Assembly (NCBI GenBank): GCA_964415965.1
Contig: CAYQCK010000002.1
Span: forward strand, 1-64,000
From: CAIKNB01 sp964415965
GTDB taxonomy: Bacteria > Patescibacteriota > Patescibacteriia > 2-12-FULL-60-25
DNA length: 64,000 nucleotides
Reading direction: 5' to 3'
Position 1 is the first letter of the stretch; each line of letters begins with the position of its first letter. The position numbers were made by a program, and so were the translations under genes. Positions 17,229 to 25,740 of this stretch are shown here, piece by piece. The notes beneath the pieces were generated by a model. That model ran no database searches. It worked only from the letters and a program-made list of their open reading frames with translations, and had not been told where the DNA came from.

Positions 17229-17266
17229 AAAAACCGCTCCCCGACCCCGGAGCGGGATTTTTTTAG
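17229..17266. terminator. Bidirectional terminator between an orphan gene and the pilus operon
   Basis: CCGCTCC (17234-17240) pairs with GGAGCGG (17249-17255). There are seven T after it on the plus strand and five T on the minus strand, so it ends both the gene at 16744 and the convergent pilus operon. Confidence 0.88.
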
Positions 17267-17320
17267 CGATTGGCGGCCGTCATCAACTTGGGCACCGCAG
17301 CTGCCCGGCGTAAACGATCC

Positions 17321-18202
17321 TCACGGACACACCGTGGCCCCCGTGCCTTTGACCAGGGTACACTCGGAGAACAGGACGTAGCTGAAGACGCCTGACAGGA
17401 CGTCGAGCTTAGGCATGGTCACCGCTATCTTCTGGGTCGCGGCCTGGTACGTGCCCTCGGCCGAGAGCGTGATGTCGCCGGGGTACGGTATTTGCGCGCC
17501 GGCCGAATTGAAGAAGGCTGCCGTGACGTTGATGGCCGGACAGTCGTAGGTTTTGAGGCGGATGCGGTAGCGTTTGTTCGCGTCCAGGACCACGACCAGG
17601 CTACCCGTCCCGTTCTTGGGCACGACGACGAACTGGTTGTCGGTCGGGAACTGCGGCACGCCGGCGATGACGTCCCAATAGGCGTAGCTCACCTCCATGT
17701 TCGAGACCGGGCCGCCGCACCCCGGATCCTTGGCCCAAGTCAGGCGCATCTGGGTGATGTTCAGGGCCGTGGAGACGTTGTCCGGATCGAACAGGTCCAG
17801 GACGGCGAAACTCGAGGTCGTGACCTGGGTAATGGTCTTCGAGACGGGCTGCTCCAGTCCGCCGGTCGAGACCCATCTGCCGCCGTTGAAATACGTCCCG
17901 CCCAAGGTGTTGACGTAGGCCAGCGTCTGGTTGTTCTTGCGGATTTCGTAGAGCTGCTTCTCGACGCCGGAATCCGCCAGGTAATAGGCCGTCACCGAAT
18001 CATTGGATTCCGCCGCCCGCTTCGAGCCCTCCATGACCACGATGCCGATGCCGATGCCGCCCATGAGGAGGATCATCATCATGATGAGGGCGAGCGGCAG
18101 GATGTTCCCCGGACGGCGCGAGATGGAGCGAGCCGAAAAATGTCCGGAAACCCCGGTTCCATTCATCGCTTCACGGCCCTTGGTGCTCGTTCCTAGCTGC
18201 AT
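17321..18202 (-). CDS. PilX-like minor pilus protein
   Basis: About 293 residues. A basic N-terminus (ISRRPGNILPLALIMMMILL) leads into a 25-residue hydrophobic helix and then VMEGSKRAAESNDSVTAYYLADSGVEKQLYEIR, the pattern of PilX/PilX_N proteins of type IV pilus assembly (A-x-Y-x-A-x-x-G-x-E). The rest is beta-rich with three Cys. I place the start at the ATG one base after the upstream stop (TGA T ATG); an ATG 12 codons later is an alternative. It is the last gene of the pilus operon. It probably belongs to the pilus tip or priming complex. Confidence 0.78.
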   Translation of the reverse strand: MQLGTSTKGREAMNGTGVSGHFSARSISRRPGNILPLALIMMMILLMGGIGIGIVVMEGSKRAAESNDSVTAYYLADSGVEKQLYEIRKNNQTLAYVNTLGGTYFNGGRWVSTGGLEQPVSKTITQVTTSSFAVLDLFDPDNVSTALNITQMRLTWAKDPGCGGPVSNMEVSYAYWDVIAGVPQFPTDNQFVVVPKNGTGSLVVVLDANKRYRIRLKTYDCPAINVTAAFFNSAGAQIPYPGDITLSAEGTYQAATQKIAVTMPKLDVLSGVFSYVLFSECTLVKGTGATVCP

Positions 18203-18203
18203 A

Positions 18204-18773
18204 TCAGCGTTGGTAAAGCCTGGACGACACCGTCGATTGGGCCTGCAAAGACACCTTGTCTTTTGGGTTCGGCGCATTGTATTCAAGTCCGACATTGAAA
18301 GTCACGAACGGCTGCTGGTTGTTGGTCAGGTCCGTGAAAGGACTGGTGAGGGGCCTGACGTAAACGTCGAAAAACTTCACGTTGACGCGTTTGGAGGTGA
18401 GCGGATACCAAGAGCCCCCGTTCTTCCTCAACATGAGGCAGTTCGTGACCGTGGGATCGCCGCAGGTGGCGCTGTCCATCGGCTGGACCTCGATCGTCCC
18501 GCCCGCCGAGGTCATGACCTTGAAGGTCGTGCTTCTGTTGGCCAGGGGCTGGGTCGAATAATCGATATAATTGCTACGCGCCGCCCTGACCCCCATCTCC
18601 ATGACGAACCGCATGTCCTGCGACAAGGTCGAGTTATAGGTGATGCGGCGCTGCAGGCCGGTGATGTTGAGGAAGATTTGGGCCAGTGCGCCCGACATCA
18701 GGGAAAAGATCAGGACGACGAGCAGCATCTCGACCAGGGTGAAGCCCGGCTTTTTCGTCTTAGCGCCAATCAT
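18204..18773 (-). CDS. Prepilin-like minor pilin (PilW-like position)
   Basis: 189 residues. The leader MIGAKTKKPG is followed by FTLVEMLLVVLIFSLMSG, the prepilin peptidase site (G|FxxxE) with Glu at +5 and a hydrophobic helix. The remaining domain has one Cys pair region (DSATCGDPTVTNCLML). Its position between PilV-like and PilX-like genes suggests the PilW role, a minor pilin of the priming complex. The start overlaps the upstream gene's end by 14 bases. Confidence 0.85.
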   Translation of the reverse strand: MIGAKTKKPGFTLVEMLLVVLIFSLMSGALAQIFLNITGLQRRITYNSTLSQDMRFVMEMGVRAARSNYIDYSTQPLANRSTTFKVMTSAGGTIEVQPMDSATCGDPTVTNCLMLRKNGGSWYPLTSKRVNVKFFDVYVRPLTSPFTDLTNNQQPFVTFNVGLEYNAPNPKDKVSLQAQSTVSSRLYQR

Positions 18774-19350
18774 ACAGGTCGCTGTACATGGTCAGTTCCT
18801 TGGGCACGTTCTTGAGCATCCATTTGACTTGGGCATTCGCCCGGATGCCGATTTTCGTCTTCCCGAGGGACGCGCAGCTCACCCCCGCGCCCACGATGGT
18901 CCCGTCCTGGCAGATGCCGTTGAACGTCATCAGTCTCGAGAAAGTCGACGTCGTGCCGGTGATGAAGGTGTTCCAATTGACCATGAAGTTCGGGGTCGAG
19001 GCCGCGTCGGATGCCATGACCTTGGTCCGCGGGTCCGTGAAATCGTTGGCCGTGAAATCCACATAGACCGCCGTCGCCGGCAGTCCGGTCCAGACCCAGG
19101 TCCCCGTGTAGTCCGTCCCGTTGTACATGCCGGCGTCGAACGCGTTCCCGGCCAGCCAATTCGAATCGCGCTTGTTCTTGGCCAGCTCCAGGTATTCGCG
19201 CGCCAGGTTAATGGCCGTGATTTCGCTCTTGTCGCGGTCCGCCAGCGTCAGGTTGTAGAACACCAAAGTCGAAGCCGCAATCACGCCGACCGCGATGACG
19301 GTGGTGGCGAAGATGAGCTCGATCATGGTCTGTCCGCGTCGGAGGTGCAT
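18760..19350 (-). CDS. Prepilin-like minor pilin (PilV-like position)
   Basis: 196 residues. The short leader MHLRRG is followed by QTMIELIFATTVIAVGVIA. The residue after the cleavage Gly is Gln instead of Phe, with Glu at +5 retained, as in PilV/GspI-type minor pilins. The mature part has two Cys (GICQDGTIVGAGVSCASLGK) that could form a disulfide. It is part of the run of four minor pilins behind pilD and overlaps the next gene by 14 bases. Confidence 0.82.
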   Translation of the reverse strand: MHLRRGQTMIELIFATTVIAVGVIAASTLVFYNLTLADRDKSEITAINLAREYLELAKNKRDSNWLAGNAFDAGMYNGTDYTGTWVWTGLPATAVYVDFTANDFTDPRTKVMASDAASTPNFMVNWNTFITGTTSTFSRLMTFNGICQDGTIVGAGVSCASLGKTKIGIRANAQVKWMLKNVPKELTMYSDLYDWR

Positions 19351-19354
19351 AAGC

Positions 19355-19996
19355 CTATTCTTCGATGGAGATGCGGCCCGTGTAGTAATTCATCGAGACG
19401 ACGATCGTCTTGAGCGACAAGGCGTGTTTCAGCGTGACGTTCACGAAAGCCTGTTCGGCGCACGTACCGCATGAATTGATGCGCATCTGGCCGGTCTGCC
19501 GCATGAACGCGACATCCACCTCGGTGAACGGGACCGCGCCCTGGATGTCCGATACCGTGACGTTCAATCCCCCTGATTTGGCCAAGTCGCGGGTCATCAC
19601 CAGGTCCTTCATGTCGGTGCTCATGCGCCAATCCGACGTATTGTTGTTGAGTATCCCGTAGATGCGGTAGACATTCGAATCCTTGGTGAAATGGACGCCA
19701 TAACCTCCGGAAGGGTACGCCGAGCAATCGGCGGGGATATTGCAGGCCGCGTTGGAATCCTCGCACACCATCCAGGCCCCGGAGGTATTCAGGCACCACT
19801 TGACGTTGCTGCCGTGCAAAGCGCGGGCTTGCGTCGCCCGCAGGTCCGCCGCCACGACCCGGGATGCGGTCCGCAGCTCATCGTTCATGCGCGTGGTCCT
19901 CAGGTTGTAGTAGGCGGCCACCGAGATGATGCCGACGATGGCGATGGAGACCATCGCCTCGACGAACGTGAAACCCGGCGCCTTAGTCGAACGCAT
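19355..19996 (-). CDS. Prepilin-like minor pilin (FimT/GspH-like)
   Basis: 213 residues from the ATG giving MRSTKAPGFTFVEAMVSIAI: eight-residue leader, G|FTFVE cleavage site and hydrophobic helix. A longer frame of 51 codons upstream lies inside pilD and is rejected. The mature domain is notable for eight cysteines, including VKWCLNTSGAWMVC, AACNIPADC and SCGTC, likely disulfides for the DsbA proteins. It overlaps the end of pilD by 14 bases. Confidence 0.85.
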   Translation of the reverse strand: MRSTKAPGFTFVEAMVSIAIVGIISVAAYYNLRTTRMNDELRTASRVVAADLRATQARALHGSNVKWCLNTSGAWMVCEDSNAACNIPADCSAYPSGGYGVHFTKDSNVYRIYGILNNNTSDWRMSTDMKDLVMTRDLAKSGGLNVTVSDIQGAVPFTEVDVAFMRQTGQMRINSCGTCAEQAFVNVTLKHALSLKTIVVSMNYYTGRISIEE

Positions 19997-20774
19997 AGGC
20001 GAGATATTGGGCGAGGGCCGGCCCGTACCACATGGCCACCATTGTACCTGCTGCGAGCGCCGGCGCGAAGGGCAGTTTGCTCTTGCGGCTGAGTTTGCCG
20101 GCCATGAAGCCCGCCAGGGCGAACGCTCCGCCGCAGACATAGGCCGCATAGGCGGCCACTGCGACGTTCGGCCAACCCAGCGCCAAACCCAGCATCAGCC
20201 CGAACCAGAAATCCCCTTCGCCCAGCCAGCGGCCGCGCGATAGGACTATCTGCGAGCCGAAGAAAATCGCCGCCGCGGCACAGCCTAGGAGGATCAACCT
20301 CGTCGCCAGCCAGCCGGCCGGCATCCAAGGGGAATAGCCTAGCAGACCGAACGCCGCGCCGAAGGCGCCGAGACCCAACATGAATTCGACCGGCAGCTCT
20401 TTCCAGCGGATATCCATGGCGACCGGTATGAGCAAGCCGACCGTCAGCAGGAACTCAAGCCAGAATTGAGGCTGGCTGAAGGGATCCCAACGCCAAGCCA
20501 CGACCGCCCCCAACAAGCAGGCGGCGGATTCTATCAGTACATACTGCGGATGGATCTTCCGTTCGCAATAAGCACACCTTCCGCGGAGCCACAACCAGGA
20601 GACGATCGGGATGAGGTGGCGCGGCCTGATCGGCCGTTTGCATCCCGGGCAATGCGAACGCCCGCCGAGCGACTTGCCGGCGTGCCAGCGCAGGATGAGC
20701 ACATTGCCGAATGACCCCAAAATCCCGCCCAGGACGGCGGCGAAAATGAGGCCGATTATCCGTTCGATTTCCAT
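19983..20774 (-). CDS. pilD: Prepilin peptidase / N-methyltransferase
   Basis: 263 residues, about eight transmembrane helices. It has the N-terminal methyltransferase-type domain with two CxxC pairs (HCPGCKRPI and RCAYCERKI) binding zinc, and the aspartyl protease pair: Asp in AMDIRWKELP and the GxGD motif as LGEGDFWFG. It cleaves the leader peptides of the pilins encoded on either side and methylates their new N-terminus. The start PGCKRPIRP region and SFGNVLILR are classical PilD landmarks. It sits inside the pilin gene run. Confidence 0.96.
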   Translation of the reverse strand: MEIERIIGLIFAAVLGGILGSFGNVLILRWHAGKSLGGRSHCPGCKRPIRPRHLIPIVSWLWLRGRCAYCERKIHPQYVLIESAACLLGAVVAWRWDPFSQPQFWLEFLLTVGLLIPVAMDIRWKELPVEFMLGLGAFGAAFGLLGYSPWMPAGWLATRLILLGCAAAAIFFGSQIVLSRGRWLGEGDFWFGLMLGLALGWPNVAVAAYAAYVCGGAFALAGFMAGKLSRKSKLPFAPALAAGTMVAMWYGPALAQYLAYAFD

Positions 20775-20808
20775 TCAGCGTACGGGCGCATGGTCATGCG
20801 CCCCTACA

Positions 20809-21273
20809 TTATTTTTCGGAATCGTCCTTATCCACACCGCCGGAATGGGCGTAATACGTCCCGGCCGCACCGTAAGCCGTCTCTTTTTCGGTCGTGAACT
20901 TCAGCGAGTAGCCCTGCGCCGAACCGTGGTAGCGATAATATTCGTTCGCCTTCGGCCCGGTCGGGATGCGCTGCAGGAAAATCGGCTCGATGGCTTGGTC
21001 GCTGGTCGCCCAACCGTTGCCAGCCAAGACCTCGGCCCCGGTGCCGGCCCGTCCCAAATCGACCGGATCCGCCGCGGGATAGGATGCCTTCTGCAGCCAG
21101 TGCTGGGTCAGGGCGGCGCGGATGACGCTGATGTCCGAGACCCGCTTGGCGTCGCGGCTCATGGCCCGGGTGACATTCAGGGAGTAGATGGCCACGGCCG
21201 CCAGGATGCCGACCGCCGCGATGACCACCAGGAGCTCGAGGATGGTGAATCCCCTTTTTAGGTTTAACCTCAT
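20809..21273 (-). CDS. Type IV pilin / pseudopilin (GspG-like)
   Basis: 154 residues from the ATG at 21273: leader MRLNLKRG, then FTILELLVVIAAVGILAAVA with Glu at +5, followed by ARDAKRV-type helix (MSRDAKRVSDISVIRAALTQ) and a short globular domain rich in Tyr and Gly. An ATG four codons upstream overlaps a TATAAT box, so it would not be in the mRNA; the downstream start gives a normal leader length. This is a second major-type pilin next to pilA. Confidence 0.85.
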   Translation of the reverse strand: MRLNLKRGFTILELLVVIAAVGILAAVAIYSLNVTRAMSRDAKRVSDISVIRAALTQHWLQKASYPAADPVDLGRAGTGAEVLAGNGWATSDQAIEPIFLQRIPTGPKANEYYRYHGSAQGYSLKFTTEKETAYGAAGTYYAHSGGVDKDDSEK

Positions 21274-21283
21274 ATTGGATGCC

Positions 21284-21289
21284 ATTATA
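21284..21289 (-). promoter_or_regulatory. Extended -10 promoter of the pseudopilin gene
   Basis: On the minus strand TGGTATAAT-like sequence (GGGGTATAAT) has its hexamer at 21289-21284. It ends ten bases before the ATG at 21273, giving a nearly leaderless mRNA and deciding the start. Confidence 0.55.
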
Positions 21290-21309
21290 CCCCATCCGGA
21301 GCTCCGTTA

Positions 21310-21343
21310 AAACAAAACGCCCCGGTCGTAGGCGGGGCGTTTT
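21310..21343 (-). terminator. Terminator behind pilA
   Basis: AAAACGCCCC (21314-21323) pairs with GGGGCGTTTT (21334-21343), with T-rich sequence following on the minus strand. It ends the pilA transcript before the next pilin gene, consistent with a separate strong pilA unit. Confidence 0.88.
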
Positions 21344-21358
21344 TGGATTCAGATCCTA

Positions 21359-21859
21359 TTAGTTGACCAGACCGTTCTGGTTCGCCGTGTGGTTCTGGCC
21401 GGTCGTCAGACCCTGGACGTCAGTGGCTTCCGTCCGGAAACCGATGGTGAAAGCCGCCGGGGTGGCGCCGTTGTACACCGTGTAGTCACACGCTGCTGCC
21501 GGCGGATTGGCCGCGCAGGCGCCGGTGTTCGTCGCCAACGGATCCTTCATGGTCGACAGGTTGATGTAGGTCTGGGAAACTTCGGTGCCCGTACCGCAGG
21601 TCGCCGGATAGAACTTCAGGGCGCTGACGTTGATGTTGGCGGCGATGGCGGCAGCACCGTTGCACAGGACCATGGACGGATTATCCTGGTAAGCCGTGGA
21701 AATCGCCCCGATGACGGCGCGGATATCGGCCACGCGCTTGGCGTCGCGGGCTTTGGTGCGCGCGCTGCCGAAGGCGACGACGGCCAGGGTGGCGAGCAAA
21801 CCGATGATGGCGATGACCACCAGGAGCTCGATAAGGGTGAATCCTTTCTTGTTCTTCAT
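21359..21859 (-). CDS. pilA: Major type IV pilin
   Basis: 166 residues. Leader MKNKKG, then FTLIELLVVIAIIGLLATLA with Glu at +5, and the charged helix ARTKARDAKRVADIRAVIGA seen in this lineage. The C-terminal domain holds four Cys (LCNG, ATCG, GACAAN, AACDY), enough for two disulfides. It has its own extended -10 promoter with perfect TATAAT and its own terminator inside the pilus locus, as expected for the most abundant subunit. Confidence 0.92.
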   Translation of the reverse strand: MKNKKGFTLIELLVVIAIIGLLATLAVVAFGSARTKARDAKRVADIRAVIGAISTAYQDNPSMVLCNGAAAIAANINVSALKFYPATCGTGTEVSQTYINLSTMKDPLATNTGACAANPPAAACDYTVYNGATPAAFTIGFRTEATDVQGLTTGQNHTANQNGLVN

Positions 21860-21922
21860 AGGTTATTTTACCTATTTTAGTTTTTCGGCCTTAGTGGCCG
21901 TGAATTAATTATTGATGGCGGA

Positions 21923-21950
21923 ATTATAGCATGGATGGAAACTGGGCAAA
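21923..21950 (-). promoter_or_regulatory. Strong extended -10 promoter of pilA
   Basis: The minus strand reads TGCTATAAT with the perfect hexamer at 21928-21923, and a weak TTGCCC/TTTGCC -35 region about 16 bases upstream. The start would be near 21916, leaving a 57-base leader with a small CGGCC/GGCCG hairpin. Confidence 0.75.
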
Positions 21951-21954
21951 AAAG

Positions 21955-21963
21955 TTATCCACA
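21955..21963 (+). promoter_or_regulatory. DnaA-box match upstream of the pilA promoter
   Basis: TTATCCACA, a perfect match to the DnaA consensus, lies just upstream of the pilA -35 region. Perfect 9-mers are expected about once in two windows by chance, so binding is uncertain. Confidence 0.35.
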
Positions 21964-21976
21964 TCCGGGTCAAAAC

Positions 21977-23194
21977 TCAAGCCGCACCCGACAGGCTGTA
22001 GAGCGGGATCATGATGGCCGAAACCATGACGCCCACGCCCAGCCCGAGGATGATGAGCACCAGCGGCTCGATGAGCTTGGTCATGTTGCCGATCATGTTG
22101 TCGATTTCGCGCGCATAGAAGGCGGAAACGCGGTTCAGGATGTCCTGGGTCCGGCCGGTCCCCTCGCCGACCGACATCATCTGGACCATCATGGTCGGCA
22201 CGAACTTGTAGCGCTGGAACGCGGTGACGATGGAATTGCCGTCGTTGACTTCCTGGATGGTCTCGAAAACCATCATCTTCCAGACGTCGTTCCCGACGAC
22301 GTTCGCCACGATCTGGAGCGCCTCGACCAAATCGACCCCGCCTTTGATGAGCGTCGCCAGCGACCGCGTGAAACGGACGACGTAAATCTGCTGGAACATC
22401 TTGCCGAAGATCGGGATATGCATGAGCAGCCAGTCGAAACGGTATTTCCCGGATGGGTTCCTGACCCAGAACCTGAAACCGACCGCTCCGGCCACAATCA
22501 TGCCGATCAGCAACCACCAGTAGTTCACGAAGAAATTCGAGGTCCAGATGAGCATCTTGGTGGTTATCGGCAATTCGACGTTGGCTTCCTGCAGGACCGC
22601 GACGAGCTTCGGCACGACGAACGTCATCATGACGAAGGCCACGATGATCATGGCGCCGATGATGAACGCCGGATAGATCATAGCGCCCTTGAATTTGCTC
22701 ATCAGGTCGAAATCCTTCTCCTGCTGGTCGGCTAGGTATTCCAGGACGTCGGCCATTTGGCCGGACGTCTCGCCCGACCTGACCATGTTGATGAAAAACG
22801 ACGAAAAGACCTCGCTATGCGTCTCGAAGGCGTCGGACAGACGCGCGCCGCCTTCGACTTCGGACGCGATGCTCGACAGCACCTGCTGCATCCGCGGATT
22901 CTTGCTCTGGCGCGCGATGTTGCGCAGCGCTTCCGGCAACGGCACGGCCGCCGAGACCATGACGGACAGCGAACGGATGGCGACCACGATGTCTTTGGGC
23001 GTGATGCGGTTCAGGAACGGCAGGTTGACCGTCCCCCCGGGTCCGAGGCCGATGTTCCGATGCTCCTCGAGCATCAACAGCTCCATGCCCCGGTCCTCGA
23101 CCGCCAATTGGGCCTGCTCCTGGCTTTCCGCCTCGATCAAACCCGCCTGGATGCGGCCATCCGGCGAACGGGCCCGATACTTGAATGAAGGCAT
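21977..23194 (-). CDS. pilC: Type IV pilus inner-membrane platform protein
   Basis: 405 residues, the usual PilC/GspF length. Two GspF repeats are visible: the first (IRSLSVMVSAAVPLPEALRN ... MVRSGETSGQMADVLEYLAD) and the second (FTRSLATLIKGGVDLVEALQ ... MMSVGEGTGRTQDILNRVSA), each followed by hydrophobic helices. PilC couples the PilB motor to pilin insertion at the membrane. The N-terminal MPSFKYRARSPDGRIQAG is the family's first domain. It is the last gene before pilA and lies nine bases after the receiver gene. Confidence 0.96.
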   Translation of the reverse strand: MPSFKYRARSPDGRIQAGLIEAESQEQAQLAVEDRGMELLMLEEHRNIGLGPGGTVNLPFLNRITPKDIVVAIRSLSVMVSAAVPLPEALRNIARQSKNPRMQQVLSSIASEVEGGARLSDAFETHSEVFSSFFINMVRSGETSGQMADVLEYLADQQEKDFDLMSKFKGAMIYPAFIIGAMIIVAFVMMTFVVPKLVAVLQEANVELPITTKMLIWTSNFFVNYWWLLIGMIVAGAVGFRFWVRNPSGKYRFDWLLMHIPIFGKMFQQIYVVRFTRSLATLIKGGVDLVEALQIVANVVGNDVWKMMVFETIQEVNDGNSIVTAFQRYKFVPTMMVQMMSVGEGTGRTQDILNRVSAFYAREIDNMIGNMTKLIEPLVLIILGLGVGVMVSAIMIPLYSLSGAA

Positions 23195-23203
23195 GTGGCT
23201 GGA

Positions 23204-23572
23204 TTATCCCAAAATCTCCTTGATCCTCTTGACCGTCTCTTCGGGCAGGGAATGGGCCTTGATCATGTAGCCCACGGCCCCCAACTTCATGCACCGGTCG
23301 ACGTCCTCCTTTTGCCCCAGGTTGGAGAGCACCAGGACCTTGATGTCCTTCGTCGCCGGATCGGCCTTGACCTTCTCCAACACCTCGAAACCGTCCATCT
23401 GCGGCATGAGCAGATCGAGCAGCATCAGGTCGGGCTTGTCTTTCTGCGCCAGTTTGAGGCCGTCCTCGCCGTTGGTCGCGAACGCCACTTCGAAACCCTC
23501 CAACTCGAGTTTCTGGGCATAGATGCTGGCCAAGAAGCCGTCGTCCTCGATGATCAATACTTTTTGCTTCAT
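23204..23572 (-). CDS. CheY-like single-domain response regulator
   Basis: 122 residues, one receiver domain only. The acidic pocket is DD in VLIIEDDGFLA, the phosphorylated Asp is in LMLLDLLMPQMDGFEV, the conserved Ser/Thr is in VLVLSNLGQ and the Lys in GYMIKAHSL. No output domain. It sits between pilB and pilC, so it is probably a switch for the pilus motor, comparable in role to PilG/PilH receivers of twitching systems. No histidine kinase is present in the window. Confidence 0.93.
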   Translation of the reverse strand: MKQKVLIIEDDGFLASIYAQKLELEGFEVAFATNGEDGLKLAQKDKPDLMLLDLLMPQMDGFEVLEKVKADPATKDIKVLVLSNLGQKEDVDRCMKLGAVGYMIKAHSLPEETVKRIKEILG

Positions 23573-23603
23573 AGATTTTTTGCGTTAATGGCGCCGCTCA
23601 CGG

Positions 23604-25343
23604 TCACGTGCCCTCCTGGACTTCCTGGCTGACGCGCATGACCTCGCTCAAGCTGGTCAGGCCGGCCAAGGCCTTGAGCAAGCCGTCCTGGCGCAATGTC
23701 AGCGCCTCCTGTTTGGCGATCTGCAGGCGCACCTCGGGCAGCGGGAATCCCTTCTCGATCAGTTGCCGCAAGGCGTCGCCGAACTCGAACATCTCGACGA
23801 TGGAAATCCGGCCCTGATACCCGTTATTGCCGCATTTCACGCAGCCCTTGCCCATGAAGAACTGGATTTGGCCGTCGGGGTCGAATCCCGGCGCGAAGAA
23901 TTTGGGCGGGATGCGCTTGATTTCGGCCCGCATCTTCTCGATAACGGTCGGGTCAATGACCTGCGGCTCCTTGCAGTACTGGCAGACGCGCCGCGCCAAG
24001 CGCTGGGCGATACCCAGGTTGATGGTCGCCGCCAGCAGGAACGGCTCGATACCCATATCCACCAGACGCGGGATGATGCCGAACGCGTCGTTGGTGTGCA
24101 GGGTCGAAAACACGAGATGGCCGGTCAGCGAGGCGTGGATGCCCAACTCGCCAGTTTCCTTGTCGCGGATTTCGCCGACCATGATGACGTTCGGGTCCTG
24201 GCGCAGGAGCGACCGCAGACCGCTGGCGAAAGTGTAGCCGATCTCGGGTTTTATCTGGGATTGGTTGACGCCCGGGATATAGTACTCCACCGGATCCTCC
24301 AGGGTCGAGATGTTGACCCCCTCGCTGTTGAGCCCGTTAAGGATGGCGAACAGGGTCGTCGATTTGCCCGATCCGGTCGGACCCGTCACCAGGAACATGC
24401 CGAACGGCCGTTTGCTCTGTTCGTGGATGATGTCCACGTGCTCCTTGCGGTAACCCAGGCTCTCGAGCGTCGGGGCGCTGGAGGTCGTATCCAGGACGCG
24501 CATCACGACCTTCTCGTTGTCCACGACCGGCAGGGTCGAGATGCGGAAGTCGATCTTCCGCCCGCCGATGTCTTGCGAGATGCGGCCGTCCTGCGGGATG
24601 CGCGTTTCGTCGATCTTGAGGTTGGCCAGCACCTTGATTCTCGAGACCAGGGCCGGATGGACGTAGATCGGCAGCACGAGCGACGTCCGCAAGACGCCGT
24701 CGATGCGGTAGCGGACGCGGGACTCGTCGCCGAGCGGCTCGATGTGGATATCCGACGCCCCGCCCTCGACGGCATGCCGCATGATGACCGAGACCATGCG
24801 CGAGACCGGCGCGCCTTTGATGACCTCTTCCAGCTTGCCCAAGTCCTCGGTTTTCTCTTCCTTTTTCGTGAATTTACCCTTGGCTTGGGCTAGGGCCGTC
24901 GCGACTTCGGTGCCCAAGCCCTTCAGCTTCTTGAGCAATTTGGCGATCTGGGCGGTCGGCGCTATCACGTACTTGACCGTCCAGCCGCGGTCCGCGGCCA
25001 AAAAGTCGATGGCGCCCGTTGCCTTGATGTCCCTTGGGTCGAGCAGGGCGATGTGCAGGGTCTTGCCGTCGAACTCGACCGGCACCAGATTGAAATTGTC
25101 TTTCGTCTCCTGCGGGATCAGGTCAAGCGTCTCCTTGGGTATGACCCTTTCCGTCAGGTCGACGAAATCCAGACCATACGCCTCAGCTTTGGCCTTGGCG
25201 TAGACGATATCCGTCACGTACCGGCCGCCGACCGCCGCCTGCTCCAACGTCTTTCCGCGCTGCATTAAATCCTTGACCACGGCCAGGGTCTTTTCGTCGA
25301 TAGCTTTATTTTTCACCAGGATGGCGAGGATCTGTTCGTCCAT
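23604..25343 (-). CDS. pilB: Type IV pilus extension ATPase
   Basis: 579 residues. An N-terminal MshEN-type domain (DLTERVIPKETLDLIPQET) is followed by the secretion ATPase core: Walker A GPTGSGKSTTL, Asp box LEDPVEYYIPGVNQ, Walker B RQDPNVIMVGEIRDKET and His box TGHLVFSTLHTNDA. Zinc-binding cysteines are CQYC and CVKCG. PilB powers pilin polymerisation. No retraction ATPase PilT is in the window. It precedes the receiver and pilC in one transcript. Confidence 0.97.
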   Translation of the reverse strand: MDEQILAILVKNKAIDEKTLAVVKDLMQRGKTLEQAAVGGRYVTDIVYAKAKAEAYGLDFVDLTERVIPKETLDLIPQETKDNFNLVPVEFDGKTLHIALLDPRDIKATGAIDFLAADRGWTVKYVIAPTAQIAKLLKKLKGLGTEVATALAQAKGKFTKKEEKTEDLGKLEEVIKGAPVSRMVSVIMRHAVEGGASDIHIEPLGDESRVRYRIDGVLRTSLVLPIYVHPALVSRIKVLANLKIDETRIPQDGRISQDIGGRKIDFRISTLPVVDNEKVVMRVLDTTSSAPTLESLGYRKEHVDIIHEQSKRPFGMFLVTGPTGSGKSTTLFAILNGLNSEGVNISTLEDPVEYYIPGVNQSQIKPEIGYTFASGLRSLLRQDPNVIMVGEIRDKETGELGIHASLTGHLVFSTLHTNDAFGIIPRLVDMGIEPFLLAATINLGIAQRLARRVCQYCKEPQVIDPTVIEKMRAEIKRIPPKFFAPGFDPDGQIQFFMGKGCVKCGNNGYQGRISIVEMFEFGDALRQLIEKGFPLPEVRLQIAKQEALTLRQDGLLKALAGLTSLSEVMRVSQEVQEGT

Positions 25344-25347
25344 AGTC

Positions 25348-25737
25348 TTATGGCTGCGGCGCCGCCGTCGCCGGCATATCCGGCGTCGTCGAAGCGGTCA
25401 CGGCTGTCGAGGTCGCGACCGCGGTCGGCAGGGTCGAAGTCGTCGAGCTCGCCATCGCAGGCGGCGGGGCTTTGACGACCCGCATGAACGGATTCGGCCG
25501 GCCGACTTCGTTCGCCTTGAGGTCCAAATCCTTGACTATCGCGCTCAGCTGCCCGAAGACCTTGTTCTGCCGCATGTCGGCTTGCGGATCGAAGCGCAAG
25601 GCGTTGCGCGAGGGCGGCGGCGGCGGGACCTCGACCGGACCCAGGCTGCTATAAATGAACCAAAAAACCGACCCGCTGACGGCAAGCGCCCCCAGGACCT
25701 TCAACAGACTCGAGAAAACCGATGATTTAGCCGGCAT
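25348..25737 (-). CDS. Small membrane protein in PilP position
   Basis: 129 residues: a transmembrane helix at about 9-28, a Pro-rich segment (EVPPPPPSRN), a central stretch ending in GRPNPFMRV, and a Thr/Ala/Ser/Pro-rich disordered tail. The NPF motif is found in PilP-type linkers that join PilO/PilN to the secretin, but no secretin is encoded and the protein is too short for the PilP beta domain. It lies between pilO (gap three bases) and pilB (gap four bases), so it is part of the alignment complex by position. Confidence 0.7.
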   Translation of the reverse strand: MPAKSSVFSSLLKVLGALAVSGSVFWFIYSSLGPVEVPPPPPSRNALRFDPQADMRQNKVFGQLSAIVKDLDLKANEVGRPNPFMRVVKAPPPAMASSTTSTLPTAVATSTAVTASTTPDMPATAAPQP

Positions 25738-25740
25738 ACG

